64,000 bases of DNA from NCBI GenBank assembly GCA_013347225.1, contig CP054595.1, positions 1,674,001-1,738,000 on the forward strand, read 5' to 3'. The translations under genes and the position numbers were made by a program. Position 1 is the stretch's first letter. The number at the start of each line of letters is the position of its first letter. Of this stretch, positions 1-9,325 are shown one piece after another. Source of the stretch: Candidatus Accumulibacter similis. GTDB taxonomy: Bacteria > Pseudomonadota > Gammaproteobacteria > Burkholderiales > Rhodocyclaceae. Below the pieces are notes generated by a model. It saw nothing but the letters and a program-made list of their open reading frames with translations. It had not been told where the DNA came from and made no database searches.

Positions 1-209
1 TCGTCGGCCGCTACTACACCGCCAGGAAGCCGGGGGAGTACCGCGTCCTCGACGAAAACTTCGGCACCGAGGACTACGGTGTCGGTACGCGCAAGGACGA
101 CGTCGAACTGATGGCGCGTCTGCAGAAGGCGCTCGACGAGATGAAGAACGACGGTTCGGCCGCTGCGATATCGACGAAATGGTTCGGCAAGGACATCATC
201 AAGAAATAG
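1..209 (+). CDS. Amino-acid ABC transporter substrate-binding protein, C-terminal end (partial)
   Basis: Only the last 68 codons are in the window, reading from base 3 to a TAG at 207-209. The residues (an FGTEDYGVGTRKDD stretch, then a helical end finishing WFGKDIIKK) fit the C-terminal lobe of periplasmic family 3 solute-binding proteins for polar amino acids. The stop is 6 bases before the permease start, so binding protein, permease and ATPase form one operon. Ligand specificity cannot be read from this fragment. Confidence 0.75.
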   Translation, partial: VGRYYTARKPGEYRVLDENFGTEDYGVGTRKDDVELMARLQKALDEMKNDGSAAAISTKWFGKDIIKK

Positions 210-215
210 TCCCGG

Positions 216-869
216 ATGGACTATCTGCTCCGCATCATCGGCCCCCTGCTCGAGGGCACGGGGGTTACGCTGCAGGTCTTCCTCATCAGCTTCGTCCTCT
301 CGGTGCCGCTCGGCCTCGCCCTGGCCCTCGTCCGGGTTTCGCGCTTCGTCTTCGTCAGCGGCCTGGTCAATGGCTACATCTGGCTGATGCGCGGCACGCC
401 GCTGATGCTGCAGATGCTGTTCATCTATTTCGCTCTGCCCTTCGTGCCCTTTGTCGGTGTCCGCCTGCCGGATTTTCCGGCCGCCATCGTCGCCTTCGTC
501 CTCAACTACGCCGCGTACTTCGCCGAGATCTTCCGGGCCGGCATCCAGTCGATCGATCGCGGCCAGTACGAAGGTGCGCGCGTCCTCGGGCTGAGCTACG
601 CGCAGACGATGCGACGGATCATCCTGCCGCAGGTCTTCAAGCGCATCCTGCCGCCGCTGAGCAACGAGACGATCACGCTCGTCAAGGACACGTCGCTGAT
701 CTACGTGCTGGCGATGAATGACCTGCTGCGCGCCGCGCGCGGCATCGTCCAGCGCGATTTCACGACGATGCCCTTCGTCGTCGCGGCGGCGTTCTACCTG
801 CTGATGACGCTGGTCCTGACGCTCGGTTTCCAGTACCTGGAAAGGAAGCACGCGGTCTACGATGGCTAG
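216..869 (+). CDS. Polar amino-acid ABC transporter permease
   Basis: 217-residue inner-membrane protein of the HisM/GlnP family. Several hydrophobic segments surround the cytoplasmic EAA loop at about residues 107-142 (EIFRAGIQSIDRGQYEGARV, then G-L-S-x5-MRRIILPQ), which contacts the ATPase. Length is normal for the family. It begins 6 bases after the binding-protein stop and its end overlaps the ATPase start by 8 bases. A single permease gene suggests a homodimeric channel. Confidence 0.92.
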   Translation: MDYLLRIIGPLLEGTGVTLQVFLISFVLSVPLGLALALVRVSRFVFVSGLVNGYIWLMRGTPLMLQMLFIYFALPFVPFVGVRLPDFPAAIVAFVLNYAAYFAEIFRAGIQSIDRGQYEGARVLGLSYAQTMRRIILPQVFKRILPPLSNETITLVKDTSLIYVLAMNDLLRAARGIVQRDFTTMPFVVAAAFYLLMTLVLTLGFQYLERKHAVYDG

Positions 870-1626
870 GCCGATGATCGATGCGCGCGGCGTTCACAAG
901 CGCTTTGCCGCGGTCGAAGTGCTCAGGGGCGTGTCGCTGGCGGTCGATCAGGGCGAAGTGGTTGCCGTCATCGGCCCGTCGGGGTCCGGCAAGAGCACCT
1001 TCCTGCGTTGCCTCAACCATCTCGAGACGATCAACCGCGGCAGCATCGACATCGAGGGCGAGACACTGGTCGCCACCACGGCCGATGGCGTCTGCCGCTA
1101 TGCACCCGACGCCGACATCCGCCGCATCTGTCGCCGGATGGGAATGGTGTTCCAGCACTTCAACCTGTTTCCGCATCTGACGGTGCTGCAGAACGTCATC
1201 GAGGCGCCGATCACCGTCAAGGGGCTGCGGCGCGACGAGATCGTCCCGCGAGCCGAGGAACTGCTGCGCAAGGTCGGCCTGCTCGACAGGCAGGCGAGTC
1301 ATCCGTCGCGGCTTTCCGGCGGCCAGAAACAGCGCGTCGCGATTGCCCGCGCGCTGGCCATGGAGCCGGACATCATGCTCTTCGACGAGCCGACGTCCGC
1401 GCTCGACCCGGAACTCACCGGCGAAGTCCTGCGCACCATCCGCGAACTGGCCGAAGAACACATGACGATGCTGGTGGTGACGCACGAAATGGCTTTCGCG
1501 CGCGAGGTGGCGAGCCGCGTCGTCTTCATGGACGCTGGCGAGATCCTCGAAGCCCGTCCGGCACGCGAGCTGTTTGCCGCCCCCGAACACCCGCGCACCC
1601 GTGCCTTTCTCGAGAACATGCTGTAG
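862..1626 (+). CDS. Polar amino-acid ABC transporter ATP-binding protein
   Basis: 254 residues, GlnQ/HisP-like ATPase that powers import with the preceding permease. Visible motifs: Walker A GPSGSGKST at residues 38-46, signature LSGGQKQR near 151, Walker B IMLFDEPTSALD near 171, and a switch histidine in VVTHEM. The start overlaps the permease by 8 bases, implying translational coupling. No terminator is visible after the stop; the next gene converges on it. Confidence 0.95.
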   Translation: MARPMIDARGVHKRFAAVEVLRGVSLAVDQGEVVAVIGPSGSGKSTFLRCLNHLETINRGSIDIEGETLVATTADGVCRYAPDADIRRICRRMGMVFQHFNLFPHLTVLQNVIEAPITVKGLRRDEIVPRAEELLRKVGLLDRQASHPSRLSGGQKQRVAIARALAMEPDIMLFDEPTSALDPELTGEVLRTIRELAEEHMTMLVVTHEMAFAREVASRVVFMDAGEILEARPARELFAAPEHPRTRAFLENML

Positions 1627-1719
1627 CGTGCCGCAGCGCGGGGTCGGCAGTCAGGCCGCAGCGGGCGGCTGCAAGCCGGCGGGCGCGGATGTCATCGCCG
1701 CGCGGCTGTCGGCTCCGCT

Positions 1720-2208
1720 TCAGGAAGCCGCGAGCCGGGCCCGCAGTTCCTCGATGCGCCGGCGATTGAGCCCGAAATCGCTGCGCCCGACGCGCGACGC
1801 CGAGCGCACCTGGATCACCCCGCTGCCGGGGTCGAACCAGAACTCGACGTCGTCGACGAATTTCATCAGCCGCGTTTCGCAGCGGACGTAGAGATAGTCG
1901 GCGCGGCGGTCGACGATGGTGACGCCGGGCTGCCCCTGCAGCAGTGCCTGCAGCCTGGCGATCGTCGCCGGTCCATCGCCGCGCAGCGCCAGCGGGGCGA
2001 TCTGCGCCCGCTCCCGCTGCGCGTGTCCCGCCCACAGGGACGCCTGGCTGCTGACGCTGTTGGCGGTCTCCGACGGCGGCTTGAGCCGGCCCGCGTGCAC
2101 CCCGAGGTCGTCGGGAGGCGTGCCGCTGAACAGCCCCATCTGGCCGGCGAGAACCGCCAGCAGCAGCGTGGCGACGATACCGCTTCCGGTCCACCTGACG
2201 ATCCGCAT
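1720..2208 (-). CDS. DUF1499 family membrane-anchored protein
   Basis: 162 residues. I start it at the ATG at 2208 because GGAGGTG lies just upstream and a hydrophobic anchor (GIVATLLLAVLAGQMGLF) follows at once; an upstream extension of the frame has no such support. The C-terminal part (VDRRADYLYVRCETRLMKFVDDVEFW, split here as VDRRADYLYV and FVDDVEFWFDP) matches DUF1499, a domain of unknown biochemical role. The gene stands alone and converges on the transporter operon. Confidence 0.8.
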   Translation of the reverse strand: MRIVRWTGSGIVATLLLAVLAGQMGLFSGTPPDDLGVHAGRLKPPSETANSVSSQASLWAGHAQRERAQIAPLALRGDGPATIARLQALLQGQPGVTIVDRRADYLYVRCETRLMKFVDDVEFWFDPGSGVIQVRSASRVGRSDFGLNRRRIEELRARLAAS

Positions 2209-2442
2209 GCTGCACCTCCGGTCGACAACGCACTCTGAAACGTGCCTGAGAGCGGCATGATGGGCGGAACAGCGGGCGTCCTGCGCGGCGGCCGCAAGGT
2301 GAACCGGCTGTCGGCATCCTGATGCACGCCGCAACGCCGCCGCCGGTCTCATACCCGGCAGGCGTCTGCGTCCTGCACGCGTTGCCGACGCATCATGACC
2401 GTTTCCAGCGGCGCCCGTCCACTGCGGCCGGAAAGAATGACC

Positions 2443-2476
2443 GTGGCCGCTGGCAGGAAGGTCTGCCAGCGGCCAC
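2443..2476. terminator. Perfect 14-bp hairpin downstream of the PEP-CTERM gene
   Basis: GTGGCCGCTGGCAG and its exact complement flank a 6-base loop (GAAGGT). A second, shorter hairpin (AGCCCC/GGGGCT) follows at 2487-2506. Neither has a T-run, so they are not classical intrinsic terminators, but they sit where transcription of the minus-strand PEP-CTERM gene should end. The rest of 2209-2531 shows nothing I recognise. Confidence 0.5.
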
Positions 2477-2531
2477 TGATCCGCCCAGCCCCGGTGCGTC
2501 GGGGCTGCCGCGACCGACCGACTGCTGTCGT

Positions 2532-3104
2532 CTACCGGATTAGCCGCCGCCGAAGACCGGCTGCAGCCAGCGCGGCGCCTCCCAGGAGGGCCAGCGAGCC
2601 CGGCTCGGGAACGTCGGAGCGGACGTTGGTGAAGACAAACTGGTTGTCGTCGTAGTCACCGTCGCCGCCGCCAAGGAGATCCTCGAAGCCGACCCACAGG
2701 CCGGCGACCGGAATGACCGCGTCGGCAGCCCAGTTTGCGTGGCCGACGTGCACCAGACCGTCCGGATTGCCTGCACCGGGGCCGGTGAAGAACTTGTCGC
2801 CAGTGTTCAGGACGTCCATGCGGAAACGCAGCACGGTACCTGCCGCGTAGGTGCCGAGGCTCAGGGCCGTACCCACAGCGGTCTGATGGTTGTGGAAGAA
2901 CGGATTGCCGGCAAAGCCCGCTGGCTCGATCAGGTTGAGGACGCTGTCGTACCCGGCAGTCTGGCCAGCAAAGTAGATCACCACTTCGCCGCCAGTCGTG
3001 ACCAGTTCAGCCGCCGTCGGCGTGACCGGGGATACCAAACCCGCTTGCGCGGATCCCGCGACGAAAGCCAGCGCCATCGCTGCCGTCAAAAGCTTCTTGT
3101 TCAT
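2532..3104 (-). CDS. PEP-CTERM sorted extracellular protein with DUF4114-like domain
   Basis: 190 residues with a signal peptide (MNKKLLTAAMALAFVAGSAQA), a DUF4114-type core containing VGFEDLLGGGDGDYDDNQF, and a C-terminal PEP-CTERM tail: VPEPGSLALLGG, hydrophobic helix, then RRRLIR. The tail is the sorting signal recognised by exosortase, normally for export and processing in exopolysaccharide-producing bacteria. The Asp/Gly-rich loop may bind calcium (inference). The ATG at 3104 has GGAGATAGCAGGA upstream, and a sigma-54 type promoter lies about 85 bases before it. Confidence 0.9.
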   Translation of the reverse strand: MNKKLLTAAMALAFVAGSAQAGLVSPVTPTAAELVTTGGEVVIYFAGQTAGYDSVLNLIEPAGFAGNPFFHNHQTAVGTALSLGTYAAGTVLRFRMDVLNTGDKFFTGPGAGNPDGLVHVGHANWAADAVIPVAGLWVGFEDLLGGGDGDYDDNQFVFTNVRSDVPEPGSLALLGGAALAAAGLRRRLIR

Positions 3105-3186
3105 TCCTGCTATCTCCAAGTCGTGTGCTGCTGGTGCTCGATTGCTTTTTGGCTTGGCAACCCATCGGGGTGCCGCAGTCTCCATT

Positions 3187-3203
3187 AAGCAAGTATCGTG
3201 CCA
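3187..3203 (-). promoter_or_regulatory. Sigma-54 (RpoN) promoter of the PEP-CTERM gene
   Basis: The minus strand reads TGGCACGATACTTGCTT, which matches the -24/-12 consensus TGGCACG-N4-TTGC exactly, with the correct spacing. It faces the PEP-CTERM gene, leaving a leader of roughly 70 bases. RpoN promoters need an enhancer-binding activator; PEP-CTERM/exosortase systems are known to be paired with the PrsK/PrsR regulatory pair, which is not in this window. Confidence 0.8.
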
Positions 3204-3392
3204 CAAATCGATGGCGCGTGTAAGTCGCTGTTTCAAATGACTCCAGGCAATTCCTGGTGAGGCCCGAAGGCGGCTGCTGTAAAGGAATCCGACACCACCG
3301 ACCACCGTGAGCCGCTTGCCGGTCGGTCGGGCCGCTTGGGCGTACAGCCCCGCGTTCGCTGCTGGCACGTGCTGGCCCGCCCGCAGGGCTCC

Positions 3393-3980
3393 TCAGACGA
3401 TGCGACAGGCTTCGTCGAAGGCGAGCCGGGGACCGCGCGGATGTACGCCGGCGGGGTCGCCGATGCCGAGGTTGCAGAGGAAGTTGGCCTGGTGGCGCCC
3501 GTCGGCGAAGAAGGCGGCGTTGAGCTTGCCGGCGTCGAAGCCGGACATCGGGCCGCAGTCGAGGCCGAGTGCGCGCGCTGCCAGGATCAGGTAGGCGCCC
3601 TGCAGCGTGCCGTTGCGAAAGGCGGTGCTGGCGGCCAGTTCGGCGTTGGCGGCGAACATCGGTCGCGCGTCGTAGGCGGGAAACATCGTCGGCAGGTGTT
3701 CGTGGAACAGGCTGTCGGTGGCGATGATCACTGTAACCGGCGCCGCCAGTGTCTTCTCCAGGTTGCCGGGTGACAGAGCCGGCGCCAGCAGCGCCTTGCC
3801 TTCCGGGCTGGTGACGAAGACCAGTCGTGCCGGCTGGCAGTTCATCGACGTCGGCCCCCACTTCATCAGGTCGTAGAGCTGCCGCAGGGTGGCCGTGGGG
3901 ATCGGTTCGGGCCGGAAGGCGTTGTGCGTGCGGGCGTTGATGAAAAGCTGCTCGAGTGCTTCCGTGGAGAGGGCTGGCAT
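3393..3980 (-). CDS. RutE-like nitroreductase family protein (putative malonic semialdehyde reductase)
   Basis: 195 residues, close to the length of E. coli RutE. The start ATG at 3980 has AAGGA upstream; the open frame extends further but without support. The N-terminal half holds the FMN-site pattern of the family (NAFRPEPI, then [20 protein letters not shown] split as [14 protein letters not shown]), and the late [12 protein letters not shown] segment is typical of the RutE/HadB subgroup. No other pyrimidine-degradation gene is adjacent, so the substrate is uncertain. Confidence 0.85.
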   Translation of the reverse strand: MPALSTEALEQLFINARTHNAFRPEPIPTATLRQLYDLMKWGPTSMNCQPARLVFVTSPEGKALLAPALSPGNLEKTLAAPVTVIIATDSLFHEHLPTMFPAYDARPMFAANAELAASTAFRNGTLQGAYLILAARALGLDCGPMSGFDAGKLNAAFFADGRHQANFLCNLGIGDPAGVHPRGPRLAFDEACRIV

Positions 3981-4215
3981 GGAGTGTCCTTCGGATCGGG
4001 TTTGGGGGGATGGGTGGGCAGCGTCCCCGGCGGCAGCACGATCGTCGTCCTGGCCGGCAGCTGGCTGCTCGCAGCGCTTCGACGGCGATGCGCGGCAGGA
4101 GTTCATGTCCGCCGCCCAGCGGCAACGAGGGCGGCTGCGCGTCGACCGCCTTCGCCGCACGGCACGGGCGGCACCCCCTGTGGCTGTTAGAATTCCTCAT
4201 TCCTCCTGTGGCGGC

Positions 4216-4440
4216 GACCGGCGCGAGTCCGGCAAGTGGCAGCGCGGCCTGTCCGACTTGGCGAAGCTGCGCACCCGCAGGAAACTCGCGAACACCCTGA
4301 CGATCGAGATCGACGACGAAGCCTTCGACCGCCCGTACGGCTTCGTTTCCCCTCCCATTCCTTCCCGGGCCGGCAGGCGTGTGGCGGTGCGCGTCGTCAG
4401 CCAGTTCGGCGAGGAATCGACCAAGGTACTGCAACCATGA
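4216..4440 (+). pseudogene. 3' remnant of a DNA methyltransferase-like gene
   Basis: An open frame of about 75 codons ends IAVRVV-like ([19 protein letters not shown]) and stops at 4440. That ending resembles the C-terminus of type III Mod-like adenine methyltransferases, whose last residues often read xIAVKVIxxxGxETxKVxxV. No methylase motifs (DPPY, FxGxG) remain upstream, so only a tail survives. Its stop overlaps the next start in ATGA, indicating the two genes were once one operon. The family call is from memory of the motif and is tentative. Confidence 0.4.
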
Positions 4441-5018
4441 ACACGCCAACTACCACGCCGCGCGAGCGCCTGCGCCTGAAGATCACCCTCGAACGCTTCC
4501 GGCCGGCGATCTGGCGCCGCGTCGAGGTCGACGACGACCTCAGTTTCGGGGAGTTGCACCGGGTCATCCAGGTGGCGATGGGCTGGGACGATGCCCACCT
4601 GCACGAATTTCGCGTCGCCGATCTGCGGATAGCAACGCCGGTTGACTCGGACGGCATGTTCGGCGACGGGCCGGCTCTTCCCGAAGGCACCGCAATGCTC
4701 GGCGCATGGCTTTCGGGTCAGCGGAAGTTCCGCTACCGGTACGACTTCGGTGACGACTGGTGGCACGGGATCGCCATCGAGAAGCGATTGCCGGTCGATC
4801 CGGTGGCGCCGCGCGCCGTGCTGCTCGCCGGCAAGGGGGCGTGTCCGCCCGAGGACTGCGGTGGCGTGTGCGGCTACGCCGACCTCATCGCCACCTGGAG
4901 CGACCCGGCGGCCGAGGACCACGCGAGCGTCCGGGAGTGGCTCGGCGACGATTTCGACCCGAACGCGTTCGACCTGGTCGAGCATGCCCGGCGAGTCGGC
5001 TACGTCATCGCGCGCTGA
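4437..5018 (+). CDS. Plasmid pRiA4b ORF-3 family protein
   Basis: 193 residues. The sequence opens with the characteristic pattern [18 protein letters not shown], then [19 protein letters not shown] and [13 protein letters not shown], all hallmarks of the pRiA4b ORF-3-like family; its biochemical function is unknown. A Cys pair ([12 protein letters not shown]) may bind metal. The start overlaps the methyltransferase remnant in ATGA, so it is probably leftover cargo of a mobile or restriction locus. Bases 5019-5319 downstream hold no feature I can recognise. Confidence 0.88.
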   Translation: MNTPTTTPRERLRLKITLERFRPAIWRRVEVDDDLSFGELHRVIQVAMGWDDAHLHEFRVADLRIATPVDSDGMFGDGPALPEGTAMLGAWLSGQRKFRYRYDFGDDWWHGIAIEKRLPVDPVAPRAVLLAGKGACPPEDCGGVCGYADLIATWSDPAAEDHASVREWLGDDFDPNAFDLVEHARRVGYVIAR

Positions 5019-5319
5019 GACCGGCCGGCGCCAGCGGGGCAACGGTCCATGCCAACAGGGGTCAGGGCTGTGCCGGATCGCACCCGGAAGGGGACTTCAT
5101 CCGGTGCCAGAGCGCGCGCCGGTACTTTGCCCTCTCAGTGATGAGGATCCGCCACCGGCTGCCGCCGGGGAGAACGGTCGCGGGCCTGCGCTACAATGGC
5201 GATCCCTGTCGGCGACCGGGGCCACCGATGGTCCAGCGGTCGTCGTTCGCCGGGCCCGCCCGGTTCGGGCGCGTCGGCGACACTGCACAGCTTTCCCATC
5301 CACCACGCCGGAAGCAGTC

Positions 5320-8300
5320 GTGAAGATTCTCGAATACTCGGGCCTGGACACCACGCGCGTCCGGGCGAGCTACAGGAAGGTGGCGGAGGCCATCGCGCGC
5401 GGCGATTTTCGCGCCGCGCAGGTGAAGAAGCTCGTCAATCTGAGGCACGGCAAGTTCTACCGCGCCCGCCTCGACGATGCCGACCGGCTGCTCTTCTCGC
5501 TCGTCCGCCACGGCGACGAGGTGTGCGCGCTGATGCTCGAGGTGATCGCCAACCACGATTACGACAAGTCGCGCTTCCTGCGCGGCGCGGCGATCGACGA
5601 GAGCCGGGTCGCCGACATTGACGCCGCGACGGCGGTCGGCGAAGCCGAACCGCTGCGCTACCTGCACCCGGAACGGACGGCGATCCATCTGCTCGACAAG
5701 CCGATCTCCTTCGACGACACGCAGGAGGCGATCTACCGCCAGCCGGCGCCGCTGATCGTCGTCGGCAGCGCCGGCAGCGGCAAGACGGCGCTGACCCTGG
5801 AGAAGCTCAAGCACGCCGAAGGCGAGGTGCTCTACGTCACGCACTCGAGCTACCTCGCGCAGAGCGCCCGCGACCTCTATTACGCCCACGGCTTCGAGCA
5901 CACGGGGCAGGAAGCGGTCTTCCTGTCGTATCGCGAGTTCGTCGAGTCGATCCGCGTGCCGGTCGGCCGCGAGGCGACCTGGCGCGACTTCGCCGGCTGG
6001 TTCGCGCGCATGCGGCAGACGTTCCGCGAGTTCGACGGGCACCAGGTGTTCGAGGAGATTCGCGGTGTCCTGGCGGCCGGTGCCGGCGGCATCCTGAGCC
6101 GCGAGGACTACCTGGCGCTCGGGGTCCGGCAGTCGATCTTTGCCGTCGAGCAGCGCGACCGGCTCTACGAACTGTTCGACAGGTATCGCGCCTGGCTGGC
6201 CGAGGCGAAGCTCTACGACCTCAACCTCGTCGCCCAGGACTGGCAGGCGCTGGCGGCGCCGCGCTACGACTTCGTCGTCATCGACGAGGTGCAGGACATC
6301 ACCACCGTGCAACTGGCACTGGTCCTGAAGACGCTGAAGAAGCCCGGCCACTTCCTGCTCTGCGGCGATTCGAACCAGATCGTCCACCCCAACTTCTTCT
6401 CCTGGAGCCAGGTCAAGAGCCTGTTCTGGAAGGATCCGAAGCTCGCCGAGCGGCAGCAGTTGCGCGTCCTCAGCGCCAACTTCCGCAACGGGCTCGAGGC
6501 GACGCGCGTCGCCAACCAGTTGCTGAAGATCAAGCACCGGCGTTTCGGCTCGATCGACCGCGAGAGCAACTTCCTCGTCCAGGCGGTCGGCGGCGAGGCG
6601 GGGCAGGTGGCACTGGTCCCCGACCGGGAGGCGACGAAGCGCGAACTCGACCAGAACATCCGCCAGTCGACGCAGTTCGCCGTGCTGGTCATGCGCGACG
6701 AGGACAAGGTCGAGGCGCGCCGGCATTTCGCGACGCCGCTGCTGTTCTCGATCCACGAGGCGAAAGGCCTCGAGTACGAGAACATCGTCCTCTACCGCTT
6801 CATTTCCGATCACCGCGCCGAGTTCGGCGAGATCGTCGATGGCGTTGCCGCCGCCGATCTCGAGGTCGAGACGCTCGACTACCGGCGGGCGAAGGACAAG
6901 AGCGACAAGTCGCTCGAGGTCTACAAGTTCTTCGTCAATGCGCTCTATGTCGCGCTGACGCGGGCGATCCGCAACGTCTATGTGATCGAGTCGGACAGCG
7001 CGCATCCGCTCGTCGGCCTGCTCGGCCTGAGCGTCGGCCAGCTCAGCGTCGTGGCGCAGAAATCGACGCTCGAGGACTGGCAGAAGGAGGCGCGCAAGCT
7101 CGAACTGCAGGGCAAGCAGGAGCAGGCGGAAGCGATCCGGCGGACGATCCTGAAGCAGGCGCCGGTGCCCTGGCCGGTGCTCAACGGCGAGAAGCTCGTC
7201 GAGCTGCTGCACAAGGTGTTCCGCGAACGGGCGCCGGGCGCCAAGATGAAACAGCAACTCTACGAGTACGCGACCTGCCACGACGAGCCACAGCTGGCCG
7301 TCTGGCTGGCCGCCGAGGCGCGCTTCGAGCAGGCGACGAACTACACGAAGCAGCGCGCGACCTTCGGCCGCAAGACCTTCGTGCCGTATTTTGCGTCGCA
7401 CTTCAAGGACATCCTCAAGCAGTGTGAGCAGTACGGCATCGAGCATCGGCTGCCGATGAACCAGACGCCGCTGATGGCGGCGGCGGCGGCGGGCAACCTG
7501 CCGCTCGTCGACGCCCTGCTCGAACGCGGTGCCGCCCGCGATGCCGTCGACCAATACGGCTACAACGCACTGCACTGGGCCCTGCGCGAGGGCTTCCGCG
7601 ATCCGGCCTTTGCGACCGGTCCGCTCGCCGCGCTCTACGAGCGGCTCGCACCGGCCAGCATCGACCTGCGTACCGGTGACCGGCTGGTCCGCCTCGACCG
7701 TCACCTGGCCGAGTATTCGCTCTTCCAGACGCTCTGGGTGCTCTTCAAGTCGCGCTTCACCCACCCGCAGCGTCGCCGCATGGGGGCTTTCGAGGCGAGC
7801 GACATTCTCGACGCCTGGCAGCACCTGCCGGCCAACATCGTCCGCCCCGACCGCCGGCGGCGGCAGTACCTTTCCTCGGTGCTGGCGCGCAACGAGATCG
7901 ACCGCGACTACGCCTACAACCGGGGGCTGTTCCGGCGCCTGCAGCAGGGCTGGTACCAGTTCGATCCCGGCCTCTCGGTGCGTCGCCGCGAAGGCGAGGA
8001 AGAGGTCTGGCTGCCGGTCGTCTCCGCTCTCAATCTGCCGCTGATCAGCGAGGTCTCGCACTGGGATCACGGCGAATGGGACAGTGTGCAGAAGGCCATC
8101 GACCGCCTCCTCGCACTCGCCGGCCTGCCGGCACGCAGCCCGCCGATCGCCGCCGAGCGCCTGTTGGCGGTCGAGCGCGCGCGCGACGAGGCGCGCCTCG
8201 CCGCAACGAGGGCGCTGCAGGCAGAAAGCGCGGCGGCGGGCGCCGGCGCGCAGCGGGCGATTCCCTGGGGTTCGCCCGAGGCCAAGCGCCTGGAGATCGA

Positions 8301-8340
8301 ACGCATCCGGCAGTTGATCGAGGCGCGCCGGAAAGGCTGA
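5320..8340 (+). CDS. SF1 (UvrD-like) helicase with N-terminal RelE-like segment and ankyrin repeats
   Basis: 1006 residues from a GTG at 5320; the frame is open further upstream but that part overlaps the previous gene. Residues 1-90 (KLVNLRHGKFYRARL, then DRLLFSLVRHGDEVCALMLE) look like a RelE/ParE-fold toxin-like module. Walker A is GSAGSGKT at about 149-156, the DExx motif DFVVIDEVQD near 318, HEAKGLEYENIV near 477 and YVALTRA near 543, giving a complete two-domain SF1 helicase. An ankyrin-type segment (TPLMAAAAAGNLPLVDALLE) lies near 713. The C-terminus is charged and helical. The role is unknown; DNA repair or phage defence are both possible. Confidence 0.8.
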   Translation: MKILEYSGLDTTRVRASYRKVAEAIARGDFRAAQVKKLVNLRHGKFYRARLDDADRLLFSLVRHGDEVCALMLEVIANHDYDKSRFLRGAAIDESRVADIDAATAVGEAEPLRYLHPERTAIHLLDKPISFDDTQEAIYRQPAPLIVVGSAGSGKTALTLEKLKHAEGEVLYVTHSSYLAQSARDLYYAHGFEHTGQEAVFLSYREFVESIRVPVGREATWRDFAGWFARMRQTFREFDGHQVFEEIRGVLAAGAGGILSREDYLALGVRQSIFAVEQRDRLYELFDRYRAWLAEAKLYDLNLVAQDWQALAAPRYDFVVIDEVQDITTVQLALVLKTLKKPGHFLLCGDSNQIVHPNFFSWSQVKSLFWKDPKLAERQQLRVLSANFRNGLEATRVANQLLKIKHRRFGSIDRESNFLVQAVGGEAGQVALVPDREATKRELDQNIRQSTQFAVLVMRDEDKVEARRHFATPLLFSIHEAKGLEYENIVLYRFISDHRAEFGEIVDGVAAADLEVETLDYRRAKDKSDKSLEVYKFFVNALYVALTRAIRNVYVIESDSAHPLVGLLGLSVGQLSVVAQKSTLEDWQKEARKLELQGKQEQAEAIRRTILKQAPVPWPVLNGEKLVELLHKVFRERAPGAKMKQQLYEYATCHDEPQLAVWLAAEARFEQATNYTKQRATFGRKTFVPYFASHFKDILKQCEQYGIEHRLPMNQTPLMAAAAAGNLPLVDALLERGAARDAVDQYGYNALHWALREGFRDPAFATGPLAALYERLAPASIDLRTGDRLVRLDRHLAEYSLFQTLWVLFKSRFTHPQRRRMGAFEASDILDAWQHLPANIVRPDRRRRQYLSSVLARNEIDRDYAYNRGLFRRLQQGWYQFDPGLSVRRREGEEEVWLPVVSALNLPLISEVSHWDHGEWDSVQKAIDRLLALAGLPARSPPIAAERLLAVERARDEARLAATRALQAESAAAGAGAQRAIPWGSPEAKRLEIERIRQLIEARRKG

Positions 8341-8388
8341 ACGACGCTCCGCCGGTACGGCTGTGTCAGCGGCCGTTACCGGCGGCGG

Positions 8389-9195
8389 TCACCGCCGGTG
8401 GCTCTCGGCGGTACCGGTCATCGGCACGAAGCGAACCGGCAGGATGCGTTCACGTTCGAGCCGGCCGCCCTGCTTCCTGAGCAGGAAGAGGTTCTGGTTG
8501 CCGAAATCGCCGACCGGGATGACCATGCGGCCGCCTTCGCGGAGCTGGTCGACGAGCGGTTGCGGCACGTGGTCCGGGGCGCAGGTGACGATGATCGAGT
8601 CGAACGGGGCCGCCTCGGGCCAGCCGAGGTAACCGTCGCCGTGGCGCACCCGCACGTTGTGGTAGCCGAGCCGCGCCAGATCGCCGGCGGCGCGTTTCGC
8701 CAGCGGCTCCACGATCTCGATGCTGTAGACCTCGCGCACGAGGCCGGCCAGGATCGCCGCCTGATAGCCGGATCCGGTGCCGATCTCGAGGACTCGGTCG
8801 CTCGCCTGCGGTGCCAGTTGCTCGGTCATGAAGGCGACGATGTAGGGTTGCGAGATCGTCTGTCCGTGACCGATCGGCAGCGGGTGGTCCTCGTAGGCGC
8901 TCTGCCGCATCTCCGGCGGCACGAACTCGTGCCGCGGTACCGTTGCCATCGCCCGCAGCACCTGCGGATTGCTGATGCCACGCCAGTCGGCGATCAACTG
9001 CTGGTCGACCATACGCTGGCGGGCGGCGGCGTAGGCGGTGGCGGCTCCGTCGGCAGCGGGCGACGCGTCGGCGATGGCGGCGCCGAGCAGCGCCGGCAGA
9101 AAACGCATCGCCAGTCGCAGACGGCCCCGCGGTCGCGCTGCCGGCGGCGTGCCGACATCGGCGGCATCTGGCGGGGGATCGCTGGCAGCGGGCAT
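8389..9195 (-). CDS. pcm: Protein-L-isoaspartate O-methyltransferase
   Basis: 268 residues. It methylates L-isoaspartyl residues in damaged proteins using S-adenosylmethionine. The SAM-binding loop [11 protein letters not shown] and family segments [22 protein letters not shown] and [15 protein letters not shown] [14 protein letters not shown] are present. The ATG at 9195 follows GGAGA. A short N-terminal arm leads into a hydrophobic stretch ([15 protein letters not shown]) absent from cytoplasmic Pcm of E. coli, so this copy may be membrane-attached or exported. Confidence 0.92.
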   Translation of the reverse strand: MPAASDPPPDAADVGTPPAARPRGRLRLAMRFLPALLGAAIADASPAADGAATAYAAARQRMVDQQLIADWRGISNPQVLRAMATVPRHEFVPPEMRQSAYEDHPLPIGHGQTISQPYIVAFMTEQLAPQASDRVLEIGTGSGYQAAILAGLVREVYSIEIVEPLAKRAAGDLARLGYHNVRVRHGDGYLGWPEAAPFDSIIVTCAPDHVPQPLVDQLREGGRMVIPVGDFGNQNLFLLRKQGGRLERERILPVRFVPMTGTAESHRR

Positions 9196-9325
9196 CGGTG
9201 TCTCCGGCAGTCGTTGCGGTCGGTGACGGACGGTAGTCGCTCGTCGGCCTTCCAGTATAGGATGCCGCCAAGCCGTTCGCCATCGATCGTCGGGAAGCAG
9301 GGATGTCGGCGCGGCAGCAGGCTGC

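Noticed and set aside
5191..8070. 959-codon open frame on the minus strand
   Set aside because: It is the antisense of the SF1 helicase; composition (Arg/Leu/Val-rich, no motifs) is that of a high-GC shadow frame.
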